Source of the DNA: Occallatibacter savannae
Lineage (GTDB): Bacteria > Acidobacteriota > Terriglobia > Terriglobales > Acidobacteriaceae
NCBI RefSeq assembly: GCF_003131205.1
Contig: NZ_QFFY01000007.1
Coordinates: forward strand, 186,001-250,000
Length of the DNA: 64,000 bases
Reading direction: 5' to 3'
Shown in pieces: positions 35,954-45,092 of the stretch (position 1 is the first letter of the stretch; every line of letters begins with the position of its first letter). Below the pieces are notes generated by a model that was not told where the DNA came from, did no database searches, and saw nothing but the letters and a program-made list of their open reading frames with translations. Position numbers and translations under genes: made by a program.

Positions 35954-37600
35954 CTACTTCTTGCTCACCTCGGTCAACACCGTGGTTGCTGCCTGCTGGA
36001 TGAGCGGAGTCAGTACATCCTCTCCGTCTGTCTTAGACTTGCCTTTCAGTGTCGTATCGAGCTTAGGCTGGACCTGCCCAGTGGGAAGGAGCTGATACTC
36101 CACTGTCACCTCATCCTTCGACTTGATCTGCCCGTTGAACCCGGAAAGCTGGTTCATCGCCTGCTGCTGCGCGCTTATCGCCGCGGTTTGCTGCATCACC
36201 GCACCGGCGGTTTGCGCCGCGGCCATAGCTCCGTTCACGCTGCTCATTGTGTGCGCCATCATCCCGATCGGCGTAAAGTTGGAAGCCATGCTTCCTGCCT
36301 TCATCAACTTTCCAAAGCCAGTGGATGCATTGCGCTTCACCGTCACACTCGAGAGCAGCAGGTAGTCGCATTGCTTTTGTTGTGCCTCGGCCTGCATTTG
36401 GATCGGAATACGCGCATCGATCGCGGCGATCTCGATCGCCGGGCCGCTCATCATCAAGATGATCGCGTTGCGTACGGGCGTTCCGTATTCCTGTTGCGAG
36501 TTGTTTCCCTGGCCTAGTTGCGCCTGCGCAGGGGCTACGCCAATGCGGATTCTACCCGGCGCCTTTGGTCCGAGCGCCTGGGGAATGGGCATCGGTGTTC
36601 CAGCCGTCATGTTCTGCTGAGGAACTTGCTGCGGAAGGCCTCCGAACTTGCCGCCCATCATCTGCAGCATCGACATCGCAGATGGCATTCCGCCCTTCCC
36701 CGCCATCCCACCGGTCATAGCCGCGGCCGCACCCTGCGCTACCGAACCTTGTGGAACCATGGCGTTATCGACCGAAGGGGATACCGGAGCAGAGGCTTGC
36801 GCGGTCGTCACCGGGCCCGCCTGCGGCAGAACTGCTGTGTAGATTTCGCCTTCGGAATGCACCTCCTTATATCCCGACGGAACATCAAACAGCTCGGGTT
36901 TCGAGGCTTGCTTCGAGATCTCTGAGGTGACCACTTCGATGTTCGTAGCAGCTTCATCACCGTCGTTGCGCATGGTGATCGTCTCGTGCAATGGATATCC
37001 GGGCTTGCCGGTTCCCTTTCGGTGCACGATGACGCGATCGTTACAGCCCGCGCCCTGTCTGATTGGCGGAGAGCCCTGCGAGCAACTCAAGGGTTCCTTC
37101 GATAAGTCGGCGTACCAACCGTCAATCTCCAGGTCTTGTTTCGTCTTGGTGCATGCATCTGCTGACGGCTCGACGATAACTCTCGTCTTGAGGTGGCGCG
37201 CTGCATAACCCGACATCTGCTTCCGCTCGCCAGTATCCGTCACCGTTACTGTCTGCGTAATCGCGCCGCCGGCTCCTGGCGCAGGCTGCCCCGTGACCAG
37301 CGCTGCCGCCCGCATCGCAGCCTCATCCTCTGGATCCCTCTGGATGAAATACGACTGCGCGGCATCGTTCACGCTGATGGTTCGCTTCAGGTCGCACTGG
37401 TGCAGCGTAATAACGTCGCCGGCTGGCGAAGCAGTCACGGTACGTTCGCGCTTGCCGCTGACCCAGGTCTCCGAGGTAGACAGTGTGTTGCCGTTGATGG
37501 AAATGCTCTTTTTGAAGTGCAGATCCTGCGCCGGCATGATCAACGGAATCGAAGACAGCAAGGAGACCTGGCAGAAGAGACGCAATGAACCGATGTCCAT
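35954..37600 (-). CDS. Secreted hypothetical protein (548 aa), first in operon
   Basis: Start ATG at 37600 with cggaggtaacc directly upstream, and a signal peptide ending LIMPAQ. Residues ~30-260 contain beta-strand and Cys-rich sequence (TSETWVSGKRERTVTASP, LSCSQGSPP). Residues ~270-360 are a Gly/Met/Ala/Pro-rich low-complexity segment. The C-terminal ~190 residues (APGRIRIGVAPAQAQLGQG onward) look like a second domain with an Ala/Gln/Met-rich helix (about 465-495). The function is unknown. It heads a four-gene operon (37600 to 31879) and is divergent from the ECF sigma factor gene. Confidence 0.7.
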   Translation of the reverse strand: MDIGSLRLFCQVSLLSSIPLIMPAQDLHFKKSISINGNTLSTSETWVSGKRERTVTASPAGDVITLHQCDLKRTISVNDAAQSYFIQRDPEDEAAMRAAALVTGQPAPGAGGAITQTVTVTDTGERKQMSGYAARHLKTRVIVEPSADACTKTKQDLEIDGWYADLSKEPLSCSQGSPPIRQGAGCNDRVIVHRKGTGKPGYPLHETITMRNDGDEAATNIEVVTSEISKQASKPELFDVPSGYKEVHSEGEIYTAVLPQAGPVTTAQASAPVSPSVDNAMVPQGSVAQGAAAAMTGGMAGKGGMPSAMSMLQMMGGKFGGLPQQVPQQNMTAGTPMPIPQALGPKAPGRIRIGVAPAQAQLGQGNNSQQEYGTPVRNAIILMMSGPAIEIAAIDARIPIQMQAEAQQKQCDYLLLSSVTVKRNASTGFGKLMKAGSMASNFTPIGMMAHTMSSVNGAMAAAQTAGAVMQQTAAISAQQQAMNQLSGFNGQIKSKDEVTVEYQLLPTGQVQPKLDTTLKGKSKTDGEDVLTPLIQQAATTVLTEVSKK

Positions 37601-37814
37601 GGTTACCTCCGTCGTTCGGCTGCCAGGCATACGAATTGCAGGGTATCGGTGTGAAAGGGGGAGCGGCTGCTACCCACTGCCTGCGCGAACGGTTTCTAAT
37701 CTAGGAAACGTAGACCGTCAGAAAACCGGCTCAGCAAATTGCACGTCTCTTCCCTCAACCGCTGCTAACCGCCTCACCCGGCAACGTTGACTTCCCGATT
37801 TCAGGGCAGCTAAG

Positions 37815-38420
37815 ATGCACTCAACCTCTTCATCCACAGGGAGTTTCGTGGCAGCGATTCCGCCCCAGCCAGTCACCGAACTGCTCGCACGCTGGAGCAA
37901 GGGAGACGCTGATGCCCAAGAAGCCTTGATCCCGCTTGTCTATGAGGAGTTGCGAAGGATTGCCAGACGATCCCTCTCGAGCCAGTCTGCAGGTCACACT
38001 TTGCAGCCCACCGCCCTCGTGCATGAGGCGTACCTGCGCCTCGCAAAGAACCAGCCAGTCGAGTGGCAAAATCGAGCCCATTTCTTTGCGCTGGCCGCTA
38101 GGATGATGCGCCAGATCCTGGTCGATCACGCGCGCAAGCACGCCGCACTTAAGCGAGGCTCAAACCCAATCACCGTTGCCGCTGACGACTTGCCCGCTTC
38201 AAGCACGGCACCCAATCTCGATCTCATGGCTCTCGATGATGCCATGGAACGATTGGCGAAGCTTGATCCGCGCCAGTGCCGGATTGTCGAACTGCGCTTC
38301 TTCGGCGGCCTGTCAATCGATGAAACTGCCGAAGTCGAAAAAATCTCGCCCGCAACAACGAAACGAGAATGGGCCACGGCCCGCCTCTGGCTTCATCGCG
38401 CCATGAACACCGGAAGCTGA
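37815..38420 (+). CDS. ECF-type RNA polymerase sigma factor (TIGR02999-like)
   Basis: About 201 residues from the ATG at 37815, or 190 from the GTG at 37848, which has GGGAG close upstream. Region 2 is VYEELRRIARRSLS...LQPTALVHEAYLRLAKN...FALAARMMRQILVDHAR, diagnostic of the acidobacterial/planctomycete ECF group. Region 4 is LDPRQCRIVELRFFGGLSIDETAEVEKISPATTKREWATARLWL. Members of this group commonly sit next to Ser/Thr kinases with TPRs and no anti-sigma factor, as here, where the kinase gene converges on it. Divergent from the secreted-protein operon. Spacer 37601-37814 holds both promoters, but I see no certain boxes. Confidence 0.92.
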   Translation: MHSTSSSTGSFVAAIPPQPVTELLARWSKGDADAQEALIPLVYEELRRIARRSLSSQSAGHTLQPTALVHEAYLRLAKNQPVEWQNRAHFFALAARMMRQILVDHARKHAALKRGSNPITVAADDLPASSTAPNLDLMALDDAMERLAKLDPRQCRIVELRFFGGLSIDETAEVEKISPATTKREWATARLWLHRAMNTGS

Positions 38421-38447
38421 ATCAGACAGCGCCTGACTTTAGCCGCT

Positions 38448-39860
38448 CTATTGCACTTCGGACGCTGCTGCCTCTGCGATCTTGAGTTTCTTCTTCACCA
38501 CGGAAGGATCTCCGACCTGGAAGCTGCTCGGAGCCGTGTGATTCGGGTGCGAGATTCTTCGCCAGGCGTCGAGACTTGCAGCATAGGACGCTCTCGCTTC
38601 ATTCCATGCTGAACTTCTTTCGCTCCTCGCCACGCCCGCGCCTCTTGCCCTCGCAGAACTGACATCCCCAAGGCCCGAGAATGCGTCCGCCTGGGTGTAA
38701 AGACCATCGAGTTCTGCAGGCTCTCGCAAAGTCAGCGGTTTCACAATGGCAAGTGCCGCTTTGAAATGCCCTTCTGCGCTCGCATAGTTCTTTGCGGGCA
38801 GCGCTGCTTCACCCAACTTGACGTCACATGCGGCTATATTCGAGGCACTCGCTCCGCCCGATGCTGCGAGCGTTTCGTAGATCGATTTGCCTCGCTCGAT
38901 CACGGAGGTTGCGGCCTCTGGCTGTCCGGCCGCGGTTAGAATCGTTCCGCGCACCACGTGCATTGCTGCCAATATCCCCTTCTGGAAAGCGTTGTCCGAC
39001 GCCGAGCCTGCAAGATTCTGCATGATCCCTAATCCCGCCTTCGAGTCATCCAGGGCCTGGGAAATTTGCCCGGCTCTGGACAAGGATCCAGCAGTATTCA
39101 TATACGCGATCGCAAGACCCTGCTTGAGCAAGGCATTCTGCGGATCCGAACTGACTAGCTCCTTATACAGCGCAAGATCTCGCGCATTGTTCTCCACTGC
39201 ATGTGCATAGTCACCGATATCGTCGTACACGCTCGCGATATTGCCGTAAGCCACCGCGACACTCCGTTTGAATCTGACGTCCGTCGAGAGCTGCGTAAGC
39301 TTCTTATTGATCTCCAGTCCCTCCTGGTAATCCTTCAGAGCCTCGGCCGGATCCACAGCCTCGAGCATGTTCCCGATGTCGCTCAGATCCATTGAGTATC
39401 CATGCAGCGTATGAACATCCTTAGGATTCATCTCCAGAGCGATCTGATCCACGGCCAGTGCCCTGCGATAATCCCGAATCATCTTCTCGTTCACATTGGG
39501 ATCGCCCGGATACCCAATCCGTCCCGACACTTCGTACTCGAACGCCAGTTCAGCAACGATCTTCGGAGTGCGAGGATTGGACCGGTTGAGCGCCTCAGAA
39601 ATCTCAATAGCCCTTCCGATTGGCTCGCGAGCACCGCGAGGATCGCCGTTTGCCCACAGCTGATGCGCCACCAGGCGATAGCTCTGCGCCAGCGAGAGAC
39701 GGTCGTTCCAGTCTTTGGACGAAGACTGCACCTGCTTCCGCAACTCGAGTGCCTTTCGATAACTCGAGAGCGTCGCTTGGCCGTCACCAAGATTGTTTTC
39801 CAGATAGTCTCCCTGTACAGATCCGACGCGCTCGTATGCTGCGGCAAGTTCACGCTGCAA
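38448..39860 (-). CDS. TPR half of a frameshifted Ser/Thr kinase
   Basis: A 470-residue reading frame of tetratricopeptide-like repeats (examples: YQEGLEINKKL, LYKELVSSDPQNALLKQGLAIAYMNTAG, YASAEGHFKAALAIVKPL). The apparent start is a TTG inside GDASLQRELAAAYERVG, which in related acidobacterial kinases is continuous with the kinase and its membrane helix. It overlaps the end of the kinase frame by 11 bp in another frame. No independent ribosome binding site is evident. It is best read as the extracytoplasmic sensor half of the gene at 41307, separated by a single-base change near 39889, so it may not be translated unless the shift is a sequencing error. Confidence 0.85.
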   Translation of the reverse strand: MQRELAAAYERVGSVQGDYLENNLGDGQATLSSYRKALELRKQVQSSSKDWNDRLSLAQSYRLVAHQLWANGDPRGAREPIGRAIEISEALNRSNPRTPKIVAELAFEYEVSGRIGYPGDPNVNEKMIRDYRRALAVDQIALEMNPKDVHTLHGYSMDLSDIGNMLEAVDPAEALKDYQEGLEINKKLTQLSTDVRFKRSVAVAYGNIASVYDDIGDYAHAVENNARDLALYKELVSSDPQNALLKQGLAIAYMNTAGSLSRAGQISQALDDSKAGLGIMQNLAGSASDNAFQKGILAAMHVVRGTILTAAGQPEAATSVIERGKSIYETLAASGGASASNIAACDVKLGEAALPAKNYASAEGHFKAALAIVKPLTLREPAELDGLYTQADAFSGLGDVSSARARGAGVARSERSSAWNEARASYAASLDAWRRISHPNHTAPSSFQVGDPSVVKKKLKIAEAAASEVQ

Positions 39861-41307
39861 GCTGGCATCTCCGGCCGACTCGCTCGACCAACTGGTTTAG
39901 ATATTGAAGTGCCCGTTCGACGATCAACCTTCGCGCAGGTGTGGACCCCGGCAGATCGCGAATGGAATCGTGAATATCGAAAATCAAGGAGTTGGCAAGC
40001 GAGCGCACGTCGTTGAACCGCCTCCGGGCTATCCGCGCTTCTTGCGCGGTGATAGCGATACCGGCAATCATCATCAGCGATACAAGGGTGGCCGCGATTA
40101 CGCCGGGCTTATGCCGCACGATGAATTTCGAAGCCCGGTATCGAGCCGTGTCCTTCCTTGCCACAACGGGCAGATCATGCAGGCTCCGGCGAATGTCCTC
40201 CGCAAATTGCTCCACCGATCCGTAACGCCGCTGCGGCTCCTTTCGCAGGGACATCATCACGATATTGTCGAGGTCCGCCGAAATCTGGCTGGACCGGTTC
40301 AAATATCGGCCGTGCCGATTCTTTCCGGACGACGTCTCTGATTCCCTCCGGACAGCACGTATCACTGTGCTCGGCTTTGGCGGGTCAGAGTGCAGAATCG
40401 CTTTGATGGATTGCTCTCCAGCATTCGTATTGTTCCCGTATGGGCTCTCCCCCGTGAGCAACTCGTAAAGCACAACCCCGAGAGAATAGACGTCTGTAGC
40501 CGTTGTAATCGGCTCGCCCTTGATTTGCTCCGGACTTGCGTAGCGCATCGTGAGCGCCCGAAACAGCGTGTTTGTCGCGTCCTGCGTGTCCTGATCCTCC
40601 GGACTCAAAATCTTGGCAATCCCAAAATCAAGCAGCTTCGGTATCCCATCCGAAGTCACCAGAATATTGCCGGGCTTAATGTCGCGATGAATCACCAGGT
40701 GTTGATGAGCGTATTGAACGGCCGAACAAACCATGACAAAGAGATTCAGCCGCTCCGGCACTCCAAGTGCCTGCTGCCGGCAGTAATCGGTGATCAATCG
40801 TCCGCGGATCAATTCCATCACCAAGTACGCAGTGCCCGTCTCGGTCGTCCCACCGTCGAGCAGCCGTGCGATGTTCGGATGCTCCAGCCCAGCCAGGATC
40901 TGCCGCTCGTTTCTGAAACGCTTGACCACCAGTGCTGAATCCGATCCGGCACGCACCATCTTCAGCGCAATCTCTTGCCGATACTGATCATCAGCGCGAA
41001 CTGCCCGGTAAACTTCCCCCATTCCCCCGGCGCCAATGGACTCGACAATCTGGTAGCGTCCGACCCGCCGCCCGATCCAGAAGCTGGTTTCCCGCTCGGC
41101 AAAGTCGGCCGCAGCATCCACCAGAGCTTCCCTTTCGAGAAACCCTGTGCTTATCTGTTGCTCATCATCCAGGAACCCTTCAACCTGGCGCCGCAGCTCC
41201 GCATCATCTGCACAAGCCACCGAGAGATACTTGCCGCGATCCTCCGGAGCGAGCTCCAGCACCGCGGCCAGCACCGTCTTGACCTGATTCCAACGCTCTG
41301 GAGTCAT
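39850..41307 (-). CDS. Membrane-anchored PknB-type Ser/Thr protein kinase (C-terminus lost by frameshift)
   Basis: A 485-residue product from the ATG at 41307 (MTPERWNQVK, the usual opening of this subfamily). A ~75-residue N-terminal helical region precedes the kinase domain: GAGGMGEVY (about 92-100), Lys in IALKMV (K116), HRDIKPGNIL with catalytic D209, DFG at 227-229, APE-equivalent SPEQ and DVYSLGVVLYELLTGE. A transmembrane helix is at about 400-420. After LANSLIFDIHDSIRDLPGSTPARRL the frame runs into YLNQLVERVGRRCQLAA and stops. Homologues continue directly into TPRs, which are found in the next frame at 38448. Confidence 0.9.
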   Translation of the reverse strand: MTPERWNQVKTVLAAVLELAPEDRGKYLSVACADDAELRRQVEGFLDDEQQISTGFLEREALVDAAADFAERETSFWIGRRVGRYQIVESIGAGGMGEVYRAVRADDQYRQEIALKMVRAGSDSALVVKRFRNERQILAGLEHPNIARLLDGGTTETGTAYLVMELIRGRLITDYCRQQALGVPERLNLFVMVCSAVQYAHQHLVIHRDIKPGNILVTSDGIPKLLDFGIAKILSPEDQDTQDATNTLFRALTMRYASPEQIKGEPITTATDVYSLGVVLYELLTGESPYGNNTNAGEQSIKAILHSDPPKPSTVIRAVRRESETSSGKNRHGRYLNRSSQISADLDNIVMMSLRKEPQRRYGSVEQFAEDIRRSLHDLPVVARKDTARYRASKFIVRHKPGVIAATLVSLMMIAGIAITAQEARIARRRFNDVRSLANSLIFDIHDSIRDLPGSTPARRLIVERALQYLNQLVERVGRRCQLAA

Positions 41308-41686
41308 AACGTTCACCACGGGCTGAGAGTGAGGCAGACGGACGATTCCGGCATGCCGGAGCAGTCTCGATCCCCAACTAACCTTTGTTCCCAGCAGCTT
41401 CTCAAGACAGCGCACACACTTGAGCAGGACGGACAAAAGAGGAATCGAGTGCGGAAAGTGCGTCGAGCATATCGCGTCACCACGAGCCAGTCAAATTGTC
41501 CACGCTGAGAACGCGACCAAAGCGGCCCGTCCTCGGTTTTGCAACCCAGCGCGTCGCTCCTGACGGTGTGAGCCTCTTCTGCACTATTCAGGCCATCAAA
41601 GTTCGAATTGACCAAAGATGCCCGTTCAAATACGTTTCGATGGAAGGCACGCCGCAATCAACTCACATCGCAAAGGAAAGCTCATC
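41308..41686. other. Spacer between divergent kinase and pdxH genes
   Basis: About 380 bp carrying the promoters of both genes. Weak open frames on both strands overlap each other and show no family sequence. A 12-bp palindrome, ccggcatgccgg, lies near 41343-41354. Confidence 0.45.
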
Positions 41687-42289
41687 TTGCCCGAAGACAA
41701 TAATCATGAAATAGGCGTCCGAGATCCTCTGGAACTCTTCGACGAATGGCTCACGGAAGCAAACAGATCCGAGCTGAATGACCCAAATGCTGCAGCGCTC
41801 GCAACCGCCTCGTCTGACGCCGTGCCCAGCGTGCGCATGGTCCTTGTCAAGCGTGTCCGGATGGACCGCTTCTGCTTCTTCACGAATATTGAGAGTCAAA
41901 AAGGACGCGAGCTTCTGGCAAATCCCCAGTGCGCCCTCGGCTTCCACTGGAAGTCGCTGCGCAGGCAGGTACGTGTAGAAGGCAAAGTCTATGAGCTTCC
42001 TTCCCCAGTAGTTGACGAATACTTTCACAGCCGTTCACGACGGAGCCAGATCGGCGCAGCCGTCTCGAATCAGAGCCGCGTTCTCCCCAGCCGGGCGGAA
42101 CTTGAACAGCGTGTACGCTCGTTCGCCGCGGCTAACCACGCTGAAGTTCCTCGGCCATCATACTGGCGCGGTTTCCGCGTCGATCCAGTGCGAATCGAAT
42201 TCTGGATCAGCGGCGAGGACCGGCTCCATGACCGTTTTCTTTTTACGCTGACAGCTTCGGTATGGCAGCAGGTTCGCCTCTATCCATAG
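41687..42289 (+). CDS. pdxH: Pyridoxamine/pyridoxine 5'-phosphate oxidase
   Basis: It makes pyridoxal 5'-phosphate from PNP or PMP using FMN and O2. The TTG at 41687 is favoured by AAGGA 9 nt upstream and gives 200 residues; an ATG at 41618 would add 23 residues with no family resemblance and no ribosome binding site. PdxH landmarks in order: DPLELFDEWL, DPNAAALATASSD, RMVLVKRVRMDRFCFFTNIESQKGREL, HWKSLRRQVRVEG, FHSRSRRSQIGAAVSNQS, PSYWRGFRV and RIEFWISGEDRLHDRF. The usual N-terminal RxxY motif is missing, so the protein is a short form. Apparently monocistronic. Confidence 0.9.
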   Translation: MPEDNNHEIGVRDPLELFDEWLTEANRSELNDPNAAALATASSDAVPSVRMVLVKRVRMDRFCFFTNIESQKGRELLANPQCALGFHWKSLRRQVRVEGKVYELPSPVVDEYFHSRSRRSQIGAAVSNQSRVLPSRAELEQRVRSFAAANHAEVPRPSYWRGFRVDPVRIEFWISGEDRLHDRFLFTLTASVWQQVRLYP

Positions 42290-42504
42290 GCGAGTCAAGC
42301 CCCTATCTCGAAGCTCCGAAGACACAGCGTAACCAGAGCTCACCAACTCAAAGCGCCTGACCGTCAGGCAAATCAAGAACTCGGCTGAACCTCCACCTCT
42401 TCCCAGCCGACTCGAGGGGCCACGCTCCCGTTCAGAGTAGACTCAAAGCGAAGATCAACTCAAACCGGATTGCACAGCTCACTCGCAATCGACCATGGAA
42501 CGCC

Positions 42505-44595
42505 ATGATGAGAAAACGTGTCAGTACCTCTCGCCTGAATATCCTTTGCAAGGCTTGTCTTCCTCCGCTCGTGATCTCATCATGCGTGATGCTCGCCTTG
42601 GGTCAGGCCAAGGCGCAAGCCCCTTCCGCCCACCCGAACTGGCCCGGGCCAGGCCAGCTTTTTGTCGGAACCTGCTATCAACCCGTGGATCGCTCTCCCG
42701 AAGAGGTTGACCGCGACATTCAGGTCATGCATCGTGCGGGCTTCAACGTCGTCCGCATCGGTGACTTGTCCTGGGACTCCTTCGAGCCCGAGCAAGGCAA
42801 GTTCACCTTCGATCGCTTCGACACCATCATGGACAAGATGCACGCCGCAGGCATTCGCGTCATCCTGGATATACCCGGGCTGCCGGCGCCGATTTGGCTG
42901 CATCGAGCCCATCCGGGCGTCGACATCGTGGCGCAGAACGGCACGCGCCTTCCTCCCGCCGAGCGCTACATGGACAACATCAGCGACCCGGACTACGTCC
43001 GCGAGGTCGGCATCATGGCAGAGGCGCTCACCAGCCATTACGCCCATCATCCTGCAGTGATTGCCATCGGATACGACAACGAAATCGGCAACGGTTTCAT
43101 GTCGTACTCTGAAGCCGATCGGCAGCGTTTCATCGCTTGGCTCAAGAAGAAGTACGGCACCATCGCTGAATTGAACAAAGCGTGGGCTACACAAAGATGG
43201 TCGCGTCGACTCAACAGCTTCGACGATGTTGATCTGCCCTTGGCTGACGGGCCTGGCCCATCAGAGCGCTATCTAGATCTGCACCGCTACTGGTCCGACG
43301 TAACGGTCGAACGCCTCAAGGAACTCGATGCGATCCGGCAGCGAAACATGCCTGAGGTTCCATCGATCTCCAATCTATGGGACACAGCGGGACGGCGTGG
43401 CTTCGACTACCTCTCGACCTACAAGGGCTACGTTTCCTATGGCGCCGAAGGCTTCTATCCCGGCGACCCGATCAGCGGATCGTTCGGCGCGCTGATGACC
43501 AAAGGAGCCCTCGAGACTCCCATATGGTTCAACGAGTTTACCGCCGGCGGAGGAGGCTACTACGGTACACCCGGCCGAAGTCGCATGTACGCCTATCTCG
43601 GACTGATGATGGGTGCTCAAGGAATTATTGCCTGGACATTCAACAGCCATCTCGGCGGCGAAGAGCAGGCCCTATTCGGGCTCGTGGACCACGACGGAAC
43701 TCCTTCTTGGAAGGTCGACGAGTTTGGACGCATCGCTTCAGAATTTAAGCTGCTCTCGAAATTCGGATTCCCCAGATATACGCACCCTTCCGTCGCGATT
43801 GCATACTCCTTCGACTCCTTCATCGACTCCCATCCAAACGGTCCTTCTAACACAACGCTGCAATACTTCAAGCCCTCCTACACAGATCAGGTGCAGGCCG
43901 CGTTCGAGCCTTTCTTCCGCTCCAACCTCGACACCGCCATCATCAACGTCGGACATGACGACCTCTCGCCTTACAAGCTGGTGGTCGTACCAGCCGACTA
44001 CGTCATGGATCAGTCCAGCGCGGATGCAATTCGAAACTTCGTTCGGGACGGTGGCACAGTGCTGATGACGGCCCTCTCCGCCAAAGTCGACGAGCACGGT
44101 CAATGGTTCGACACTCCGCTCCCTGGTCGACTCAGTGATGTCTTTGGATTCAAAACCAACGCATTTTACGACTCAGCAGCACTGTCGTTCGAGCTTGGCG
44201 GCAAGTCGATCGAGACCGATGTGCATCGATACGAAGTACTCGAGCCCTCAACCGCGCAAGTCCTCGCCCGCTTCAGCAAAGTCGCGGATCATCCGCCAGC
44301 CCTGACTGTGAATACCTTCGGCAAAGGCAAAGCACTGTATCTCGCAACAGAGTCGAACCCATCCGCAATGGGTCCTGTTTCCTCTTACCTTCTTCAGCTT
44401 GTTGGAATTCAAGTCGGCCCTCCCACACCCGACGGCGTTTACGCCAGAGTGGTCGAGGGCCGCACGTTATATGTCAACACTACCCAGGAACAGAAGAAGG
44501 TCCCCATCCACGCAGGCAAACGAAGCCTCCTGACCGGTCAGGTCTACACCGGAGCCGTAACTCTCGCCCCACTTGCAGCCGATCTGATCGAGTGA
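42505..44595 (+). CDS. Secreted glycoside hydrolase family 42 beta-galactosidase
   Basis: A 696-residue retaining glycosidase. A signal peptide of about 38 residues (ending QAKAQA) is unusual, since most GH42 enzymes are cytoplasmic. The TIM barrel includes TCYQPVDRSPEEVDRDIQ, the acid/base E193 in GYDNEIG, WATQRWSRRLNSFDDVDLP and the nucleophile E344 in WFNEFTAGGG, where GH42 usually shows EQ or TE. The trimerisation-type Rossmann domain (about 430-620: YKLVVVPADYVM, FVRDGGTVLMTALSA) and a small C-terminal beta domain follow. The typical Zn-binding Cys cluster is not seen. No sugar transporter adjoins it, but its export fits a saccharide-degrading soil bacterium. Confidence 0.9.
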   Translation: MMRKRVSTSRLNILCKACLPPLVISSCVMLALGQAKAQAPSAHPNWPGPGQLFVGTCYQPVDRSPEEVDRDIQVMHRAGFNVVRIGDLSWDSFEPEQGKFTFDRFDTIMDKMHAAGIRVILDIPGLPAPIWLHRAHPGVDIVAQNGTRLPPAERYMDNISDPDYVREVGIMAEALTSHYAHHPAVIAIGYDNEIGNGFMSYSEADRQRFIAWLKKKYGTIAELNKAWATQRWSRRLNSFDDVDLPLADGPGPSERYLDLHRYWSDVTVERLKELDAIRQRNMPEVPSISNLWDTAGRRGFDYLSTYKGYVSYGAEGFYPGDPISGSFGALMTKGALETPIWFNEFTAGGGGYYGTPGRSRMYAYLGLMMGAQGIIAWTFNSHLGGEEQALFGLVDHDGTPSWKVDEFGRIASEFKLLSKFGFPRYTHPSVAIAYSFDSFIDSHPNGPSNTTLQYFKPSYTDQVQAAFEPFFRSNLDTAIINVGHDDLSPYKLVVVPADYVMDQSSADAIRNFVRDGGTVLMTALSAKVDEHGQWFDTPLPGRLSDVFGFKTNAFYDSAALSFELGGKSIETDVHRYEVLEPSTAQVLARFSKVADHPPALTVNTFGKGKALYLATESNPSAMGPVSSYLLQLVGIQVGPPTPDGVYARVVEGRTLYVNTTQEQKKVPIHAGKRSLLTGQVYTGAVTLAPLAADLIE

Positions 44596-44832
44596 AGTGC
44601 CTCGCCCTAATACGAGGAACCTCACGTCATTCCTCCTCCGACCCGGAGCAGGAAGCTTCCTTCCATTAACCTTCAATTCAGCACGCGACGGCCTAAGCCT
44701 GCCCACCGGATCGGAATCAAATTCGCAGAGACTTGGGGGAGTATCTCAGTCTTCTCCGACCCGAGAATCCGGCACACGGAAACCGGAGCCCGAGCCCCTC
44801 CAAATCCATCATTTTGAGATTGTTGATTCATT

Positions 44833-44906
44833 TGGCTGCCCCCCAGGGATTCGAACCCCGATATGCTGATCCAGAGTCAGCTGTCCTGCCGTTGAACGAG
44901 GGGGCA
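44833..44906 (-). tRNA. tRNA-Gln (anticodon CTG)
   Basis: 74 nt including an encoded CCA. Acceptor stem TGCCCCC with GGGGGCA, D arm gttc/ggac, anticodon stem GCTGA/TCAGC around loop CTCTGGA (anticodon CTG), T arm around GGTTCGAATCC. Read on the minus strand. The flanking spacers 44596-44832 and 44907-45092 contain nothing else I can name. Confidence 0.95.
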
Positions 44907-45092
44907 ACAAGCGCAGAAGGCCATCTTGCAGCCGTGCTGGCTCGGCTGGAACAGAACGTTCAGCACTGAAAGCCAACTGCTTCATGATACGGACAAACCA
45001 TTTATCCGGTCAAACCGGGTCCTGACGAACTGAACCTGCGGCCCTCGACCCGTAGAGGGCAGAACCCGTTCCGGCCCCACAGCCAGTACAGC

